A stretch of 64,000 bases of DNA from assembly GCF_000150275.1 (NCBI RefSeq), contig NW_002060953.1, positions 1,310,367-1,374,366 on the forward strand, given 5' to 3'. Source of the stretch: Trichoplax adhaerens (Eukaryota > Placozoa > Uniplacotomia > Trichoplacea > Trichoplacidae). The notes under the pieces are model-generated. The model made no database searches. It had not been told where the DNA came from and worked only from the letters and a program-made list of their open reading frames with translations. Shown piece after piece: positions 1 to 11,516 of this stretch (positions are counted from its first letter, which is position 1; each line of letters opens with the position of its first letter). Both the position numbers and the translations under genes were made by a program.

Positions 1-193
1 TGTAAGCAGATGATTTGCATTCCCTATTATAACTATTAATTTCAGTATGTGTATATGTGTCACTATCATAAAAAGTCAGTGCTAAATTAAAACACAGTAT
101 ATTCAAATTAGAAGTAAACTTAATAAGTATAGGCTAATATAATTATCTTAACATAGATATTTCTACGCTAATACAGTAAATAACATTGTCACA
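1..193 (-). repeat. Partial LTR cut by the window edge (group II)
   Basis: This is the reverse complement of the 5' part of the LTR at 22445-23068. Reading from base 193 leftward it follows that LTR through its first roughly 190 bases, diverged by point changes. The outer end is the TGTCACA at 187-193, the complement of an LTR 5' TG end. The 3' part lies outside the window, so no target-site duplication can be tested. Confidence 0.75.
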
Positions 194-1169
194 CTAGTAT
201 AAATGTATCCTAATAGATTTTTACGTTAAACATTGCAGTAAAGGATTTTATAAACGCTGAGCAGTGAACAACGTGCTGTAACAGAAATCAGTATTTAGTC
301 AGAAATTATATCTGCTTTAATTCTGTAGATGTTACCGTAATAAACTATAAATGGTCCGCCGAGTTACATTTCCTTAGAGAAAAAATGAAGGAAATATAGT
401 ATAACTTCGTTTTCTCTGAATGATACCAAAAAACGTTGAAATATTACACAATTCTGTCAAACTCAATAAAAAGGCCGGTAAAATATATAAAAGCGTGAAC
501 TCGGAAGCACTCTTTCGATCTAGAGGAAATTTTATGCAATTCTGTCTCGTCTAAAACATTACAAGTAGCTGGTATGCCTGCAATTCATTTCTTAGAATTT
601 TTTTGTTATCCTTTAAAGAATTTATCTGCCCGTCAATCACTATACCTGGGTTATTGGTATTTCATAAATAGTTTTGATTGGTAATAGTAAGTAGTTTAGA
701 TCATGGGATTAGCAAGAATTAAATCATAAGCCACAAAATAGGCTCTCTTATTTCTAGCAAATAAGGCTGTAAGTAATGTAACGGCATATCATTAATAAGT
801 TAATTAGCTAAATATCGTAATAGCAATTTTATTATTGTTAATTCGGTTTCTGAAGTTCAATGACGTCAGTAATTAAGAAATTTTTAATTCGTTTATTAAT
901 CAATTAATGATCTTTGAACAATTGAATTGATCTTGGAATCCAAGTTATCAATATTGCATAAAATTAGATCGTCTGATTCATTGAATAAATGCGATGATGT
1001 AGCAGTACTTATATACGATGTTTGAATTTCAAGTCTTACTGGACTTTGGAAAACTATTGGATAACCTCTTCAAGCTGAAAAATATTTTGGAGCCTACTTC
1101 ATTTTATTTTAAAGTTTATAATTCTTTAGTAAAACATTATTATAAAAAGTATTATTGAATACATGCAAT
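194..1169. other. Intergenic, upstream of the first GPCR
   Basis: AT-rich sequence with no supported gene. It holds a palindromic CRE-type octamer at 861-868. The last 150 bases before the receptor ATG are very AT-rich and have no clear TATA position. Nothing else is recognisable. Confidence 0.6.
861..868. promoter_or_regulatory. CRE/ATF-type octamer TGACGTCA
   Basis: A perfect 8-bp palindrome identical to the animal cAMP-response element lies about 300 bp upstream of the first receptor ATG. That the octamer binds CREB/ATF bZIP proteins is established. Its use here is inference, since an 8-mer can occur by chance. Confidence 0.35.
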
Positions 1170-2108
1170 ATGTCGAATAGCACAGTGGTCTTACGTAATA
1201 TTACTAATACTAGTATCGCCATTTATCCCACCATTCTCAGAGATTTTGGCCTTGTTGTTGGATTTTTAACTTTAATCAATAACGGGATATTATTTTTGAT
1301 AATGGTTTCATCTAAATCGCTAAAAACGAATTCAAATATGATTATCAGCAGTTTATTTATCATTGGAGTATTTTATAGCTCGATTTATGTTATACCAAGC
1401 TTCGCACTTTCGCATTTTTTATTGGGAAAGTTCTGTGCTATTAGCAATGCAATTGGAATATCATTAGTGCTTAACTATAATTTACATCAATGTCTAATTA
1501 GTGTTGATCGATTTCTAGCCGTAAGATGGCCACATCATTATAAAACACTAAAGGCTAAACATTATGCGGTTATAATCCTTCTAGTTTGGCTAGACGCTTT
1601 GGCTTCTCAGACTATCCCTTTACTAACTTTTCGTAGATCCCAATTACAAGATTGCAGGATTCATCTAGCGAGTCTTCAAGCTGAACTACTATACGTTTTT
1701 TGGGTCTTCATATTTTGGTATTTAGTACCTTTGCTAATTATGATTACTTGCTATATTTATATAATATACTTCATTTATAAAAGAAGAATCCAAATTAATC
1801 CTCGCTCTAGAATATTCGTTTACCAAAAATCAATTACTGCCAAAGATAATGCATTCCAAGCCACTATACAGATGGCTTTGTTAGCTGGCATATTTTTCGT
1901 ATCTATGGCTCCGTTTATTTGCATAATTACTTTATCTACTGCTATTCTTACGAGGCCTGAAGTAGAAGTCTATATTAAAGTAAGCTTCATCATCACTCTC
2001 TGTTTTCCTGCAATTAATCCAATATTATACGCATATTTTGTTACCGGCATCAGACAAGTCGTCAATATGAAGGTCAAATCCATTCGAAAATTTTTAATTC
2101 GAAATTAG
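1170..2108 (+). CDS. Class A GPCR 1, single exon, 312 aa
   Basis: A seven-helix receptor expected in the plasma membrane and coupling to G proteins; ligand unknown. The frame is open from a TTG at 1155, but the first ATG is 1170, so that start is chosen. The short N-terminus has N-glycosylation sequons at about residues 3, 10 and 13. Landmarks: TM1 Asn at about 38; Cys3.25 at 89; DRF (a DRY variant) at 113-115, with Arg exactly 25 residues after the Cys; Trp4.50 at 140; ECL2 Cys at 162; Pro5.50 at 187 with Tyr at +8; Pro6.50 at 248; NPILY at 283-287. The position two before Pro6.50 is Met, not Trp, and TM2 has no Asp. The tail is short and basic. TM2 (IIGVFYSS) departs from the GILFGG of its neighbours, so this is one of the more divergent members. 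The class is certain; orthology is not assignable. Confidence 0.93.
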   Translation: MSNSTVVLRNITNTSIAIYPTILRDFGLVVGFLTLINNGILFLIMVSSKSLKTNSNMIISSLFIIGVFYSSIYVIPSFALSHFLLGKFCAISNAIGISLVLNYNLHQCLISVDRFLAVRWPHHYKTLKAKHYAVIILLVWLDALASQTIPLLTFRRSQLQDCRIHLASLQAELLYVFWVFIFWYLVPLLIMITCYIYIIYFIYKRRIQINPRSRIFVYQKSITAKDNAFQATIQMALLAGIFFVSMAPFICIITLSTAILTRPEVEVYIKVSFIITLCFPAINPILYAYFVTGIRQVVNMKVKSIRKFLIRN

Positions 2109-2191
2109 CATCGGTGATACTCACTAAAAATTACTTTAAATTGCAAAAATTTTCGTGTCAAAAGATTACTTAAATCATAAAAATTAGCATA

Positions 2192-2197
2192 AATAAA
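2192..2197 (+). terminator. Candidate poly(A) signal AATAAA of GPCR 1
   Basis: A canonical AATAAA lies 84 bp after the stop codon of the first receptor, a plausible distance for a short 3' UTR. The downstream GU-rich element was not resolved. Confidence 0.4.
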
Positions 2198-4436
2198 CTA
2201 ATATTAATTTTCTGTTATGTAGAATTCTCGCTTTTTGTGCTGCAATATTGCAAATTATCGAGTCTTAATGATTATTTTAATTCACTAATTAAATGTTCTA
2301 CTCTAGCTGCCGCTATCGCACCTTTTTGGTAGTTATACGTTATTATATAATATTAAATGTAATACAGTCTTAGAAAACTCTGCTATAGTTGCTTATTAAA
2401 ATCATATTTAAGAATCTCTTAAACTAGGATTCGCTAAAAATATCCAGTTTTCGAAAAATTTCTCGCACAATGCTCCTAATTTATATAAATCGTATCTATT
2501 TACAATAAAATTAACAACAATTTCGGAGGGTATCTTCGTATCGTTAATCATTTTAGCAATTTTTTTAGACTTTAATGGCAACATTTGTAGTGAAAGTATA
2601 ACATTTACAAGTTCTTGGAAACATTTTACTTATATTTTTTATGATTAAATGTTGGTGATTATTTTGCAACTGATGTGCGAATGATTTTACATCCATTAAA
2701 TAATGACACGTTAATGAAAGATGATCGCGGTCCAGATAAGACCGTAAACAAATGTAAAGTATATATGATTAATTAAACGTTTATAATATAATAACAAATG
2801 CTAAAGATAAATCTAACTCATATCCTTTGTCGATTTTTTTTGCTATTTTCGTGTTTGATATGTAACGGACTAAGCATTAAAATAAATCCTTCTGCACTTA
2901 ATTTAACCATAAGAGATATAGACGACAGATACAATCTAATAATTAATGAATTCATCAACATAACAACGGCTTGGCGGCGGATCAAAGTCCAAGTGAAAAT
3001 CACCTTTCAGTATTTTATCTAGGCTAGCTATCATAAAGGTCATGAATGCCTTGTTTACAATTTAATTCTAAGTAAAGGGTATAATTATTTAAGTGAGTGT
3101 GTTTTTAGTGTATTTTTGTCAATATTTTTTCCAAACCGCGGACATGATAAAGCCATTTAATGAGATAAAAATTTAAACAATAAATGTAGCATGCTACATG
3201 ATCTTGATATTCTCAAATTTCAATATTGTCAAATTATAGCATTTGTACTTGATATGATTGATTATTGCACGCAGCAATGCTAGACTGGAGCATACCATTG
3301 CTAATTCTTAACTATTCAACAAGAAATTCAGCTGTTACCGTTAATTCTAATTTATATAGAATTTGAGGGGACCCAATTTTAATTGTGAAATGTTTTATCG
3401 CCTAAATCACAAATAAGAAGTTCGTAACATGGAATTAAGCAATATTTACCTGGATTCGTACTAATAAAATTTGTTGAATGATAAATGGCAATAGGGTATC
3501 AACCAGGATAAATGGAATAAATAATTTAAAAATCGATCAGAAATTCCTTATTATAATAGCTAAATTTTGTATCATTAAGTAATAATATGACAATTATCTT
3601 ATTACTGTAGATTAATTTTATGAGTTTATTAACAAGACTAGTGAGAATTCCCCGTTCATATGAACGGAGAGAAAAAGAAATATAATAAAACTTTGACGAT
3701 GTCATGTTTGTACGGTATACTTTAAAACTATTTTCGAACAATGCCTAATTAGTATGGTACTCACAATCAGTTTTAAGTAACTATTGTGTAGCTGATTCGA
3801 TTAACTAATTTACATGGTCATGGAATATTTTTACCGTAGATGTAAATATCTGCGTATACTTGGATACCTGAAATAGATCGCAATAACTATTGTTATTACT
3901 ATCGTGAACTAATGTTGTGTAGATGTAACTTAATATAGTAGGTACTGTATTTTAAGATATACTGTACTTGTATATCAAATACTCAAGTCGTTTCCATCCA
4001 TAAATCCAAGTGCAAGAGAAACAGTATAAAAGTAAGCGCGATCGCCGGGGTGGGTGCTGTGGGTACAGTGATGTATTTTACTATGGAGAGAAAAGAATTA
4101 AAGATCGAAATATCATCATAGCAGGATTTATAGCGAAACCAATATGAGTAATGATACTCGAATCGACCATTACGTTCATGGTAATAAAAAAACAACGTCA
4201 TCACCTCGAACGTTATAACAGTTACTATAGATATTCCAAGCGTAAATTGCAATTTTGATATTTCAATCTTTCTTTAATTAAAGGTTAGAAATTAATAAGA
4301 TAAGTACAGTAGTGATATTATATAATACTAATTCATATATCATTTTTTTAGTTAAAATTACAGGCTTCATTTGCTTAAATTAATTACCCGAAAATTGCTA
4401 TTTCATTTTCTTAACCTCACTGATCAAGTTTCCTCA

Positions 4437-4580
4437 ATTTTACGATTCTGCGCATTGACCAAAAGGGGAATACGCAATCTCATGCTTCTGCGCGTTGCCG
4501 ACATACACGACCACGCAGTCGTAGTAAGGTGTTGATTGTGCGCAGTAATTACGAATCGTTTTGCGCAAGCGTATCCACAC
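4437..4580. other. CpG/TGCGC-rich patch in AT-rich DNA
   Basis: About 140 bp contains several TGCGC or GCGCA motifs (for example near 4449, 4490, 4540 and 4562) and many CpGs, unlike the surrounding DNA. CTGCGCATTG and CTGCGCGTTG form an imperfect direct repeat. It could be a small repeat or a promoter-like island; no adjacent gene was found. Confidence 0.35.
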
Positions 4581-6657
4581 ACAAAGCTTTATTATAATGT
4601 GTTGTGATTGCTATAATTTTAGACATGTAATACTTTTGCATACTATTAAAATGAAGTATCATCATATATGTGTAATTGATAAAATATCTTCGTTACGTTG
4701 AAGATGTTCCTTTAGAAATAGTTAAGGCTTGGTACTATTGATGGAACAATTAAAATCTTTATTATTGATAGTATATTATATACGGTTGATTTAAGTAAAC
4801 ATTATAATATTAAGAAATAAATGGTAACGTCTGACTAAGAAAATATCGATTTCATAGCGCTTTGAATAACTTGAAAAAGAAGGATAAATTAGATAGGATT
4901 AATTGTTTTAGGACCGATTTCTTACACTTCCATTTGGCCCAGTGTTAATTTTCAGTCAATATGGTCTTAGATTCCTTCGAAGTATTTCAGTATCTTTCAT
5001 GTATTTATATCTTTCAGAATCTTTCATGTTTTAATATCAGCAATACTTACAATGAGTATGGATTCATTACATCAGTAAACGATTACACAGGATGTTCTCA
5101 TAGATTGTCATAAGAGATAGCAACATTTTATTTCTGATAACATTTAAAGCTACAGGATTGATTATCGGTACTTTTAATCGCAAAGTTATTTCTGAGTCAT
5201 TTGAAACTCTCGATATTAACTGAGCAGATATTATACAAACAAGTCATATAAAATCAATTGCAAGCTGCGATAGACGTGTATGGTTGCCCAGAAATTGCAT
5301 AAATAGTTGTTATAATGTAAATATAGTTAAATTTTATTAATAAGATGGTCTAATCACTTATTTCGCTAGATATCCTTAGTTTGTTTTTGCTATGAAACAT
5401 TATAGAAATGAAGAAACTGAAGGCATTAAGTAGACATTCTATATTCATGTGTGGATGAAACAACGTTTATTAGATAATAGGTAGTAGAGATCCACGTGCG
5501 ATACTACCTTAGTGTTTTTATTTACATGACAGTAATATAAAATAATTATAATTGTTGAAAGAAAAATGAAAGAAACGTTATTTTGCTATTATAGTTATCA
5601 TTATAGCTCTATCCAGCTATTGGGTAAAACACATATAAAAGCGATATTTCGCAGTTATAATTTATCAAGATTATGTTTATCTAGTAATTCGGCAACTTAG
5701 GGTGATACTAATTGATTCTCACCAAGTTTAATATTCCTTATTTCCTAGCACTTTGTAACTCTTTAATAATGTCTAGCTTTCTTCTATCCTTAGTTTTAGG
5801 CTAATTTTTCTCGATATTTTGAAAATAACTATCAAAATTCAACAAATGTTTTACTAGTCAAATTAATAACCTCTTACCAAATTTATAGTGTTCCAGCTGT
5901 AATAACTACGGGAAGCTATGAATCATTATTTTGCTTATTATTAATCTGCACAGAAAGACCTTAAATAAAAACCGATGCAGGATTTACGTAATTAACTGAT
6001 AGGAAATATTTAAAATGTTATAATTCAGAAATTTCCATTTCAGAATTCGTAGAGTATTTTAGTCAAATGTTTTTTTCAATCATCTGAATTAGCACACGAT
6101 ATTTATCACAGCAACAAATAATCTTGCATTAAAGTAACGGAAGAAATATGTGCGTTCAGCTGTTTCAACAAAATATCTGTTAATATAAAGAATTGACCTC
6201 CAGCTGGTTAATTACATTATTCGAAGAAATTTACTTCAGTTTACATCACTATTTGCGCTATATAAATACTAAATTATTATTGAATGATATTATAAAATGA
6301 TTGATAAAGTTGAACTTTAATTTATTCGTATCTGGAATAATTACATTATGGTCTACTTAAAAAGTAAAATATACGACAGGATCCTGTAAATGAGGCTTTA
6401 AATGAAGGAGTTCTTATTCATATTAGCGATCGATTTTGTGAAGTTTGTGCCCATGGTGACATGATTACGTAGATTTAAAAGAGAAATAATATCCTATGAA
6501 CGATAAATTATCAGATTTGAAGTACGTGAATCATATCTAATGTAGTTTGCTTAATTCTAATTAATTATATAGTCAGAGTACGGACGGTACCCTTTTCCAG
6601 TCCAAAATAGTCGGCTCGTAACTTTTAGAGACTCATGTAGAATTTTCTAGGAAAATA

Positions 6658-7611
6658 ATGGATTATAGTCACTTGGTTAATGTCAGTAATCAAACTGGTC
6701 TTAATTCTCAATTTCATAATAGTATAGAACTCTGGACCGTCATTGGGATTTTTACTGTTATTAGCAATTCAGTTTTATTAATCTGTATCGCTATTTCTAA
6801 ATTTACTCGCAATTTATTTCACGTTTTAATTGGAAGTACTTTTATGATTGGTATTTTATTGGGAATGTTTTTCATATTTCCAATTTATTCTACAAAAAAT
6901 TATATATATGAGTCGTCTTATTGCACACTCTTACCGATGATTGGCTCATCTTTCATCCTCAATTATATTTTGCATCAGCTTCTAATTTGTATTGATCAAT
7001 ATTATCGGACTAGATGGCCGCGGCATTACAGGAAATTTTACGGTAAAAAGCGATGGGTAATAATAATTGTCTTACTTTGGCTGTTCGCTCATCTTGCTGT
7101 TGCTATTCCTGTAATATTATTGCCAGAGATGCAACCCAACTGCTGCCTCAATCAATGTGATTCCAATTCAGTGCTAATCTTATTTTATATCTACTTTATT
7201 GGCATTTTCGTTACTCCATCAGCGGCTATTATTGTTTTCTATTCTTCAATATATTATAGAATATGGCGAAAATATACTAAAGTTAACTCTTTCAGTGCTA
7301 GTAACTCTTCAAGACATAGACGGCGAAAGAAAAATAAAGCCCATATCGCAGCAATGCGTATGGGAATATTGGCTGCTATTTTCATGCTTATGGTTCTTCC
7401 TTTCGGTTTGCCATTGCTTGCAGTTTATTTTCAATTTCGACAGAAATGGATTCTGTATCTTGTAGACGCAAGTCGCTATATTGCTTTGTTTTATCCAATG
7501 CTTAACCCACTGCTGCACAGTTGTTTAATAAATACTGTTCAACGCGCATTGCTCGGCAATATGCACGCACTGCAGCAAATTCTATCTGAATGTTTTGAAA
7601 TAGAAGGATAA
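6658..7611 (+). CDS. Class A GPCR 2, atypical (DQY and NPxxH), 317 aa
   Basis: An intact single-exon receptor of the local family, starting at the first ATG of the frame. N-glycosylation sites lie at about residues 8 and 10. Landmarks: TM1 Asn in the ISNSVLL segment, TM2 GILLGM without Asp, Cys3.25 at 89, Trp4.50 at 141, Pro5.50 at 187 with Tyr195, Pro6.50 at 248. Two core switches are altered. The DRY position reads DQY (113-115), so Arg3.50 is Gln. The TM7 motif reads NPLLH (283-287), so the Tyr is His. ECL2 has a CC pair (162-163) plus Cys167, and the TM3 signature is NYILHQL. ICL3 is strongly basic (RHRRRKKNK, 219-227). In class A receptors these changes usually weaken G-protein coupling, so this may be a non-canonical or decaying receptor even though the frame is fully open. 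Confidence 0.9.
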   Translation: MDYSHLVNVSNQTGLNSQFHNSIELWTVIGIFTVISNSVLLICIAISKFTRNLFHVLIGSTFMIGILLGMFFIFPIYSTKNYIYESSYCTLLPMIGSSFILNYILHQLLICIDQYYRTRWPRHYRKFYGKKRWVIIIVLLWLFAHLAVAIPVILLPEMQPNCCLNQCDSNSVLILFYIYFIGIFVTPSAAIIVFYSSIYYRIWRKYTKVNSFSASNSSRHRRRKKNKAHIAAMRMGILAAIFMLMVLPFGLPLLAVYFQFRQKWILYLVDASRYIALFYPMLNPLLHSCLINTVQRALLGNMHALQQILSECFEIEG

Positions 7612-7653
7612 ACTGTCACGAAATTTATGAAAAACTTTGACTGCTAAATGATA

Positions 7654-7659
7654 ATTAAA
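7654..7659 (+). terminator. Candidate variant poly(A) signal ATTAAA of GPCR 2
   Basis: ATTAAA, the common variant poly(A) hexamer, lies 43 bp after the stop codon. This is weak evidence in AT-rich DNA. Confidence 0.25.
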
Positions 7660-7717
7660 TGTGAAATTTTATAGTATTAGACCACATATACTATTGATTA
7701 TGTTCTGTACATAATCT

Positions 7718-8153
7718 TATCACGGTACGAAATACCGTGAAGAAATAGCTATCTAAATTTTGTGAATATAATATAGTGATATTATATTACAACTAGTTAC
7801 TTACAATAGGAATTACTCTAATTATAAAAGCATTACAGTAAATTTAATGCTATGCTGTAATGTGCACTGAAATGATTCTGTAAATGGACATATTGTAGTC
7901 CGACTGTGAAAAATTAGTTAGCAGATGTTCTCACCTAAGTATTTTTATAAGATGACTCATGAATGTTAGCTGCTGTAGAAGGGTATATAAGCCCGTCAGA
8001 TAGTTGAATAAAGTAGTTCTCAATTGTCTAGTTGAGTTAGACGTAGAATCAGAGGCGTATAAATTCTTGTGAGTAGGGATACTGAATCCGCAGATTTTAA
8101 GAGATTTAGAGATTTATTTTACGTTATTCTTGTCACGAAGCTGGTTTGTGGCA
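7718..8153 (+). mobile_element. Solo LTR, group II, 436 bp, TSD AATCT
   Basis: The element is flanked by AATCT at 7713-7717 and 8154-8158. It is the same length as, and near-colinear with, the LTR at 42549-42984. Its ends have mutated from TG/CA (5' TATCACGG, 3' TTTGTGGCA). A 5' hairpin pairs CACGGTA with TACCGTG. TATATAAG at 7984-7991 and AATAAA at 8007-8012 give a compact promoter and poly(A) module. There is no internal region. Confidence 0.88.
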
Positions 8154-8158
8154 AATCT

Positions 8159-11100
8159 CAATGGACGCTGTCTAAAAATCTCAACAGTTGTTAATGATAA
8201 ATACTCAGCAGCTATGCTAGGTAAAGCACCATACTGATATATAAATTTACAAGCAGTTAGATAACTTATATATTACTAGGTTATAATGTAATAGAAAGAT
8301 AAAAGGGATTGACAAAAGAAAGCATCTAACAATCGAATGATATAAGTACTTTTACTCGTTATGTAATTCCTGCTCGCAATGAAGCAATTTTGCCTTTAGC
8401 TGTCCTTTAATTGGCTAATACGACGATACATATACGCTTTATTAAAATTATACACTGAATAATTTGGTGAACTTTGGATTAACTTAGAGAATTGGGCCTG
8501 TGAGGTTGATAGATCTAGAATCTTCAAGGCGTTAGAAAATTAAAATTTATAGAACAAAATTTCGTTTACAAAGATACAATGTAATCGATCAGCTGAAGAA
8601 CTCTAACGAGAAAGAACTGTTTTACTGTACTAAACTACTCGCTTATATAATTTTCCTCGTTAACAATCTTAGTACCTTACTTACTACGCATTTCAGCATT
8701 AGTATCTCAAATACCAGATAGTCTACAATTTTCATGTGAAAGCTCTAGTGTGTGCACTGTAGCATTCCTCTTCAAAAAGATACAGATACGAAGCTAGCGA
8801 TATTTAATACTTAATCGTCTAACGGAATTTTTATCACACGTTGAACACTAACAACGGTAGACATTACTAACTATATCATCGACTTAGAAAACAATACTAT
8901 ACTGTCTTACAAGGCCCTATAATAGTTAATGAATAGAAGCTTTTCTGCTAAGAATATGTTAACAAGACGCGATATTTAAAATATCAGCAGTATTAACGTA
9001 CCATATCCCTGTGTAGCGGGTAATAAATGATTTTGACTACTATTATAGCTGGACGTAACATAAAACTTACCTCTTATATTTAAAAAAGGATACAAATTAA
9101 TTTTAATGTTTAAATAAGCTCTTACAAATATTTTTAACGATAAAAACTTGAAATATCTACTATCATGTATATTTAACTGATGTAATTAAATACGGTATAA
9201 AATTACCACTCTATCTAAAATCTCAAACTCTATGATACTGTAGGTGAGTTTTGCGTACCCGTAATAATTTTCGAGTCGGCGACTATTAACCAAAATAAGC
9301 ACTCTATTGTGGCTGTAAATGCTGAAAAATCACAATGCAATTAGTTTAATTAATTTTTCTTATTTGCATTATCTCCTTGTATCGGGTTAAAATTTAGATA
9401 GTGCCGAGAAAAAAGGAAATAAATTATTACCATTCATCTCATGCTTCGGCAAGTCTGAATTTATCAGCATTATGTTTGCGAAAACCACCTTCAAGCTTCA
9501 TACAGCGTTTTTGATAACTATCGGGATAAAATCAAATTTTGATCCTCTAATTATAAAAATACTGATTTAATATTGCTACTTTCTTACTAGTAGCAACGTT
9601 TTGATGGTATTATACAATATACAATATACCTTCTTTCTGCAGAATGTCATTGTATTAGGCTAGAAGAATACTACGTATTTCTTATAATATTCACTTATAT
9701 ATTTTGATGTCTGAAACATTACAAAAAAGTCTATAGCCAATTCTATTTATTTATTGTATTACTACAAATATGAGAAGAAACTTGCTTTCAGCATTAGCGT
9801 TACTAGGCGAAATATAGCATATTGAGATAGACGTAATCTTTCAGAATTTTTGTGTAGCATCCTAGAAAATACTTATAACTTATGATATTGAACAATAACT
9901 TCCTGCAGGAATGACTTTTTTGAAGGTCTTACGTTTCTCTTTAAAACGCGATTTTTTTCTGTTTAATGCTGTGTAATAAGGCAAAATGCAGGAATTTTGT
10001 GTAATCAGAGGCAGGTTATATCTTGTGTGCAACTATAACTGTTATTAGATAGTGTTTACACTAATAGTCGTTTGCCAGCTAAGAATGTATGGGTAAATGC
10101 GGCGTAAACGATAAAATTTAAACATGCAAAACCCAACAAAGAAAATTTCTTAAAGTTTTCAGTTTTATTTCGCTTCTTCATCAGATTTTAGATCACAGGT
10201 AGACGAAAAATCTTGATTAATAGCGTAATTGCAATATAACAGTTAAATTAGGAATTGATTAGTTTAATACAAACACGGTAAAAACTCGATAGGATAGTGT
10301 TGTAGCTAATTTTCAGAAGTAGAGACTCTATACTACTTTAACTATGTAAGTTGCTAGAGACGAAAAAACTCGTACAGTTAAGCTGTTTCAAATATTAGAT
10401 ACTATGTAAGTCAAAGCCTCGCCAACAATAAAACAGACTGTGATTTTCTGGAGAGATAGGATCTTTCACTGCGTTAAATTTCAATTTTTATATCTGCATG
10501 GAAGTATCCAAGGATGTAGTGTTTACTTCTAAATATGGTGTAGCCTATTTCTAGTAAAAGTATTAGCGTTACCTAGACTGGAATCTTACCCTAAGATAGT
10601 AACATAACTCGAAATATGTATGATCTATATTTAACAATTTACGCTGTTGAAAAACCTTGTGCACTAGCTAATTTGTAGCGTAGCACTAGCTTAAAATAGA
10701 AGAAACCTGTTTTCATGAATCATTCAGGCTTATAAATAATCTCCTCCTGCTGTGCTCCTGACATTATAAAAGCTATCTTCTTTCGCCTATCTCGTTAGTT
10801 AGTTCTGGTAGTTATTCGGTAAGCTTGCACGCTTTACCTATTTCCCGCTACTATAGTTATTCGATTAGTCATATCGTTACTCGTACGATAAATTTAGTCG
10901 GTTATTCTGTTACACTAGCTCAATAAATATTACTCTTCCGTTAACTATTCCATTGTACTTTATTGCCACTAATGCCGAACTCTCAAACTCCTAAAACATC
11001 ATAATGGATAGGTATTTCAATTGACAGTAGCAAAGATTTAAAATATACTGATAGCCTTTGCTGTTTAATAGTAGTAATCGTAGCTTATAAAAATGCTCCA

Positions 11101-11516
11101 TTTCACTAGTCATTAAACGTAAAAAATTTTATATAGTTATCAGATGCAGCGTTTTATGACATTACAAATAATGTAAGTAAACTGTTTTATCGTATCTACT
11201 ATCATGAAATTACTTACGTAAGATCGAAAAAAATCTAGATCAATCTGTGATCCTTTCAAATTACTGCTGTAATTAGCCGAAATTACTACATAAATAATTC
11301 AGTTAGAGATTTACTTCAGTTCCATAGAGGTCTTACAATAAAAGATAAATTTTCGTTAGTTTACAATTCGTCCGAAATTCGAAGTCAATTGCAGCAATTT
11401 GTTAGAATAAAGAAGGACACCTGGGACAAGTGCAATATCTACTTTATTGATTATTTCCGTGGAACTATAAGACGGAGCACTACGGCAAATGTTATAGAAC
11501 TTGTCTGCTTAGAGTT
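8159..11516. other. Intergenic, nothing recognisable
   Basis: AT-rich, with no long frame. Around 10720-10960 there is a somewhat less AT-rich stretch with a TATA-like box (CATTATAAAAG near 10763) and several GTTATTCG motifs. It resembles LTR promoter DNA but no ends or TSD could be fixed. An AATTAGC-type motif near 11265-11292 resembles the right end of the insertion in the pseudogene at 38022-38478. Confidence 0.4.

Larger units (their letters stand above)
2109..6657. other. Intergenic, GPCR 1 to GPCR 2
   Basis: AT-rich and without a supported gene. A 74-codon frame at 2798-3022 begins with a hydrophobic, signal-like stretch but has no recognisable domain. A 16-bp perfect palindrome lies at 3652-3667. 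A locally CpG-rich patch with repeated TGCGC motifs lies at about 4437-4580. A short run at 4988-5035 repeats ATCTTTCA. The rest shows nothing recognisable. Confidence 0.5.

Noticed and set aside
1155-1169. Upstream TTG start of GPCR 1 (similar non-ATG starts at 18716, 25508, 37328 and 53358)
   Set aside because: Non-ATG initiation is unlikely in an animal nuclear gene. The first in-frame ATG gives a normal receptor N-terminus in each case.
2798-3022. 74-codon + strand frame with a hydrophobic, signal-like N-terminus
   Set aside because: It has an ATG and a plausible secretion leader, but no domain, no clear splice donor and an overlapping frame on the other strand. It could be a first exon, which cannot be shown from sequence alone.
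3652-3667. 16-bp perfect palindrome CCGTTCATATGAACGG
   Set aside because: Isolated, with no flanking inverted repeat, gene or second copy seen. Kept only as a note.
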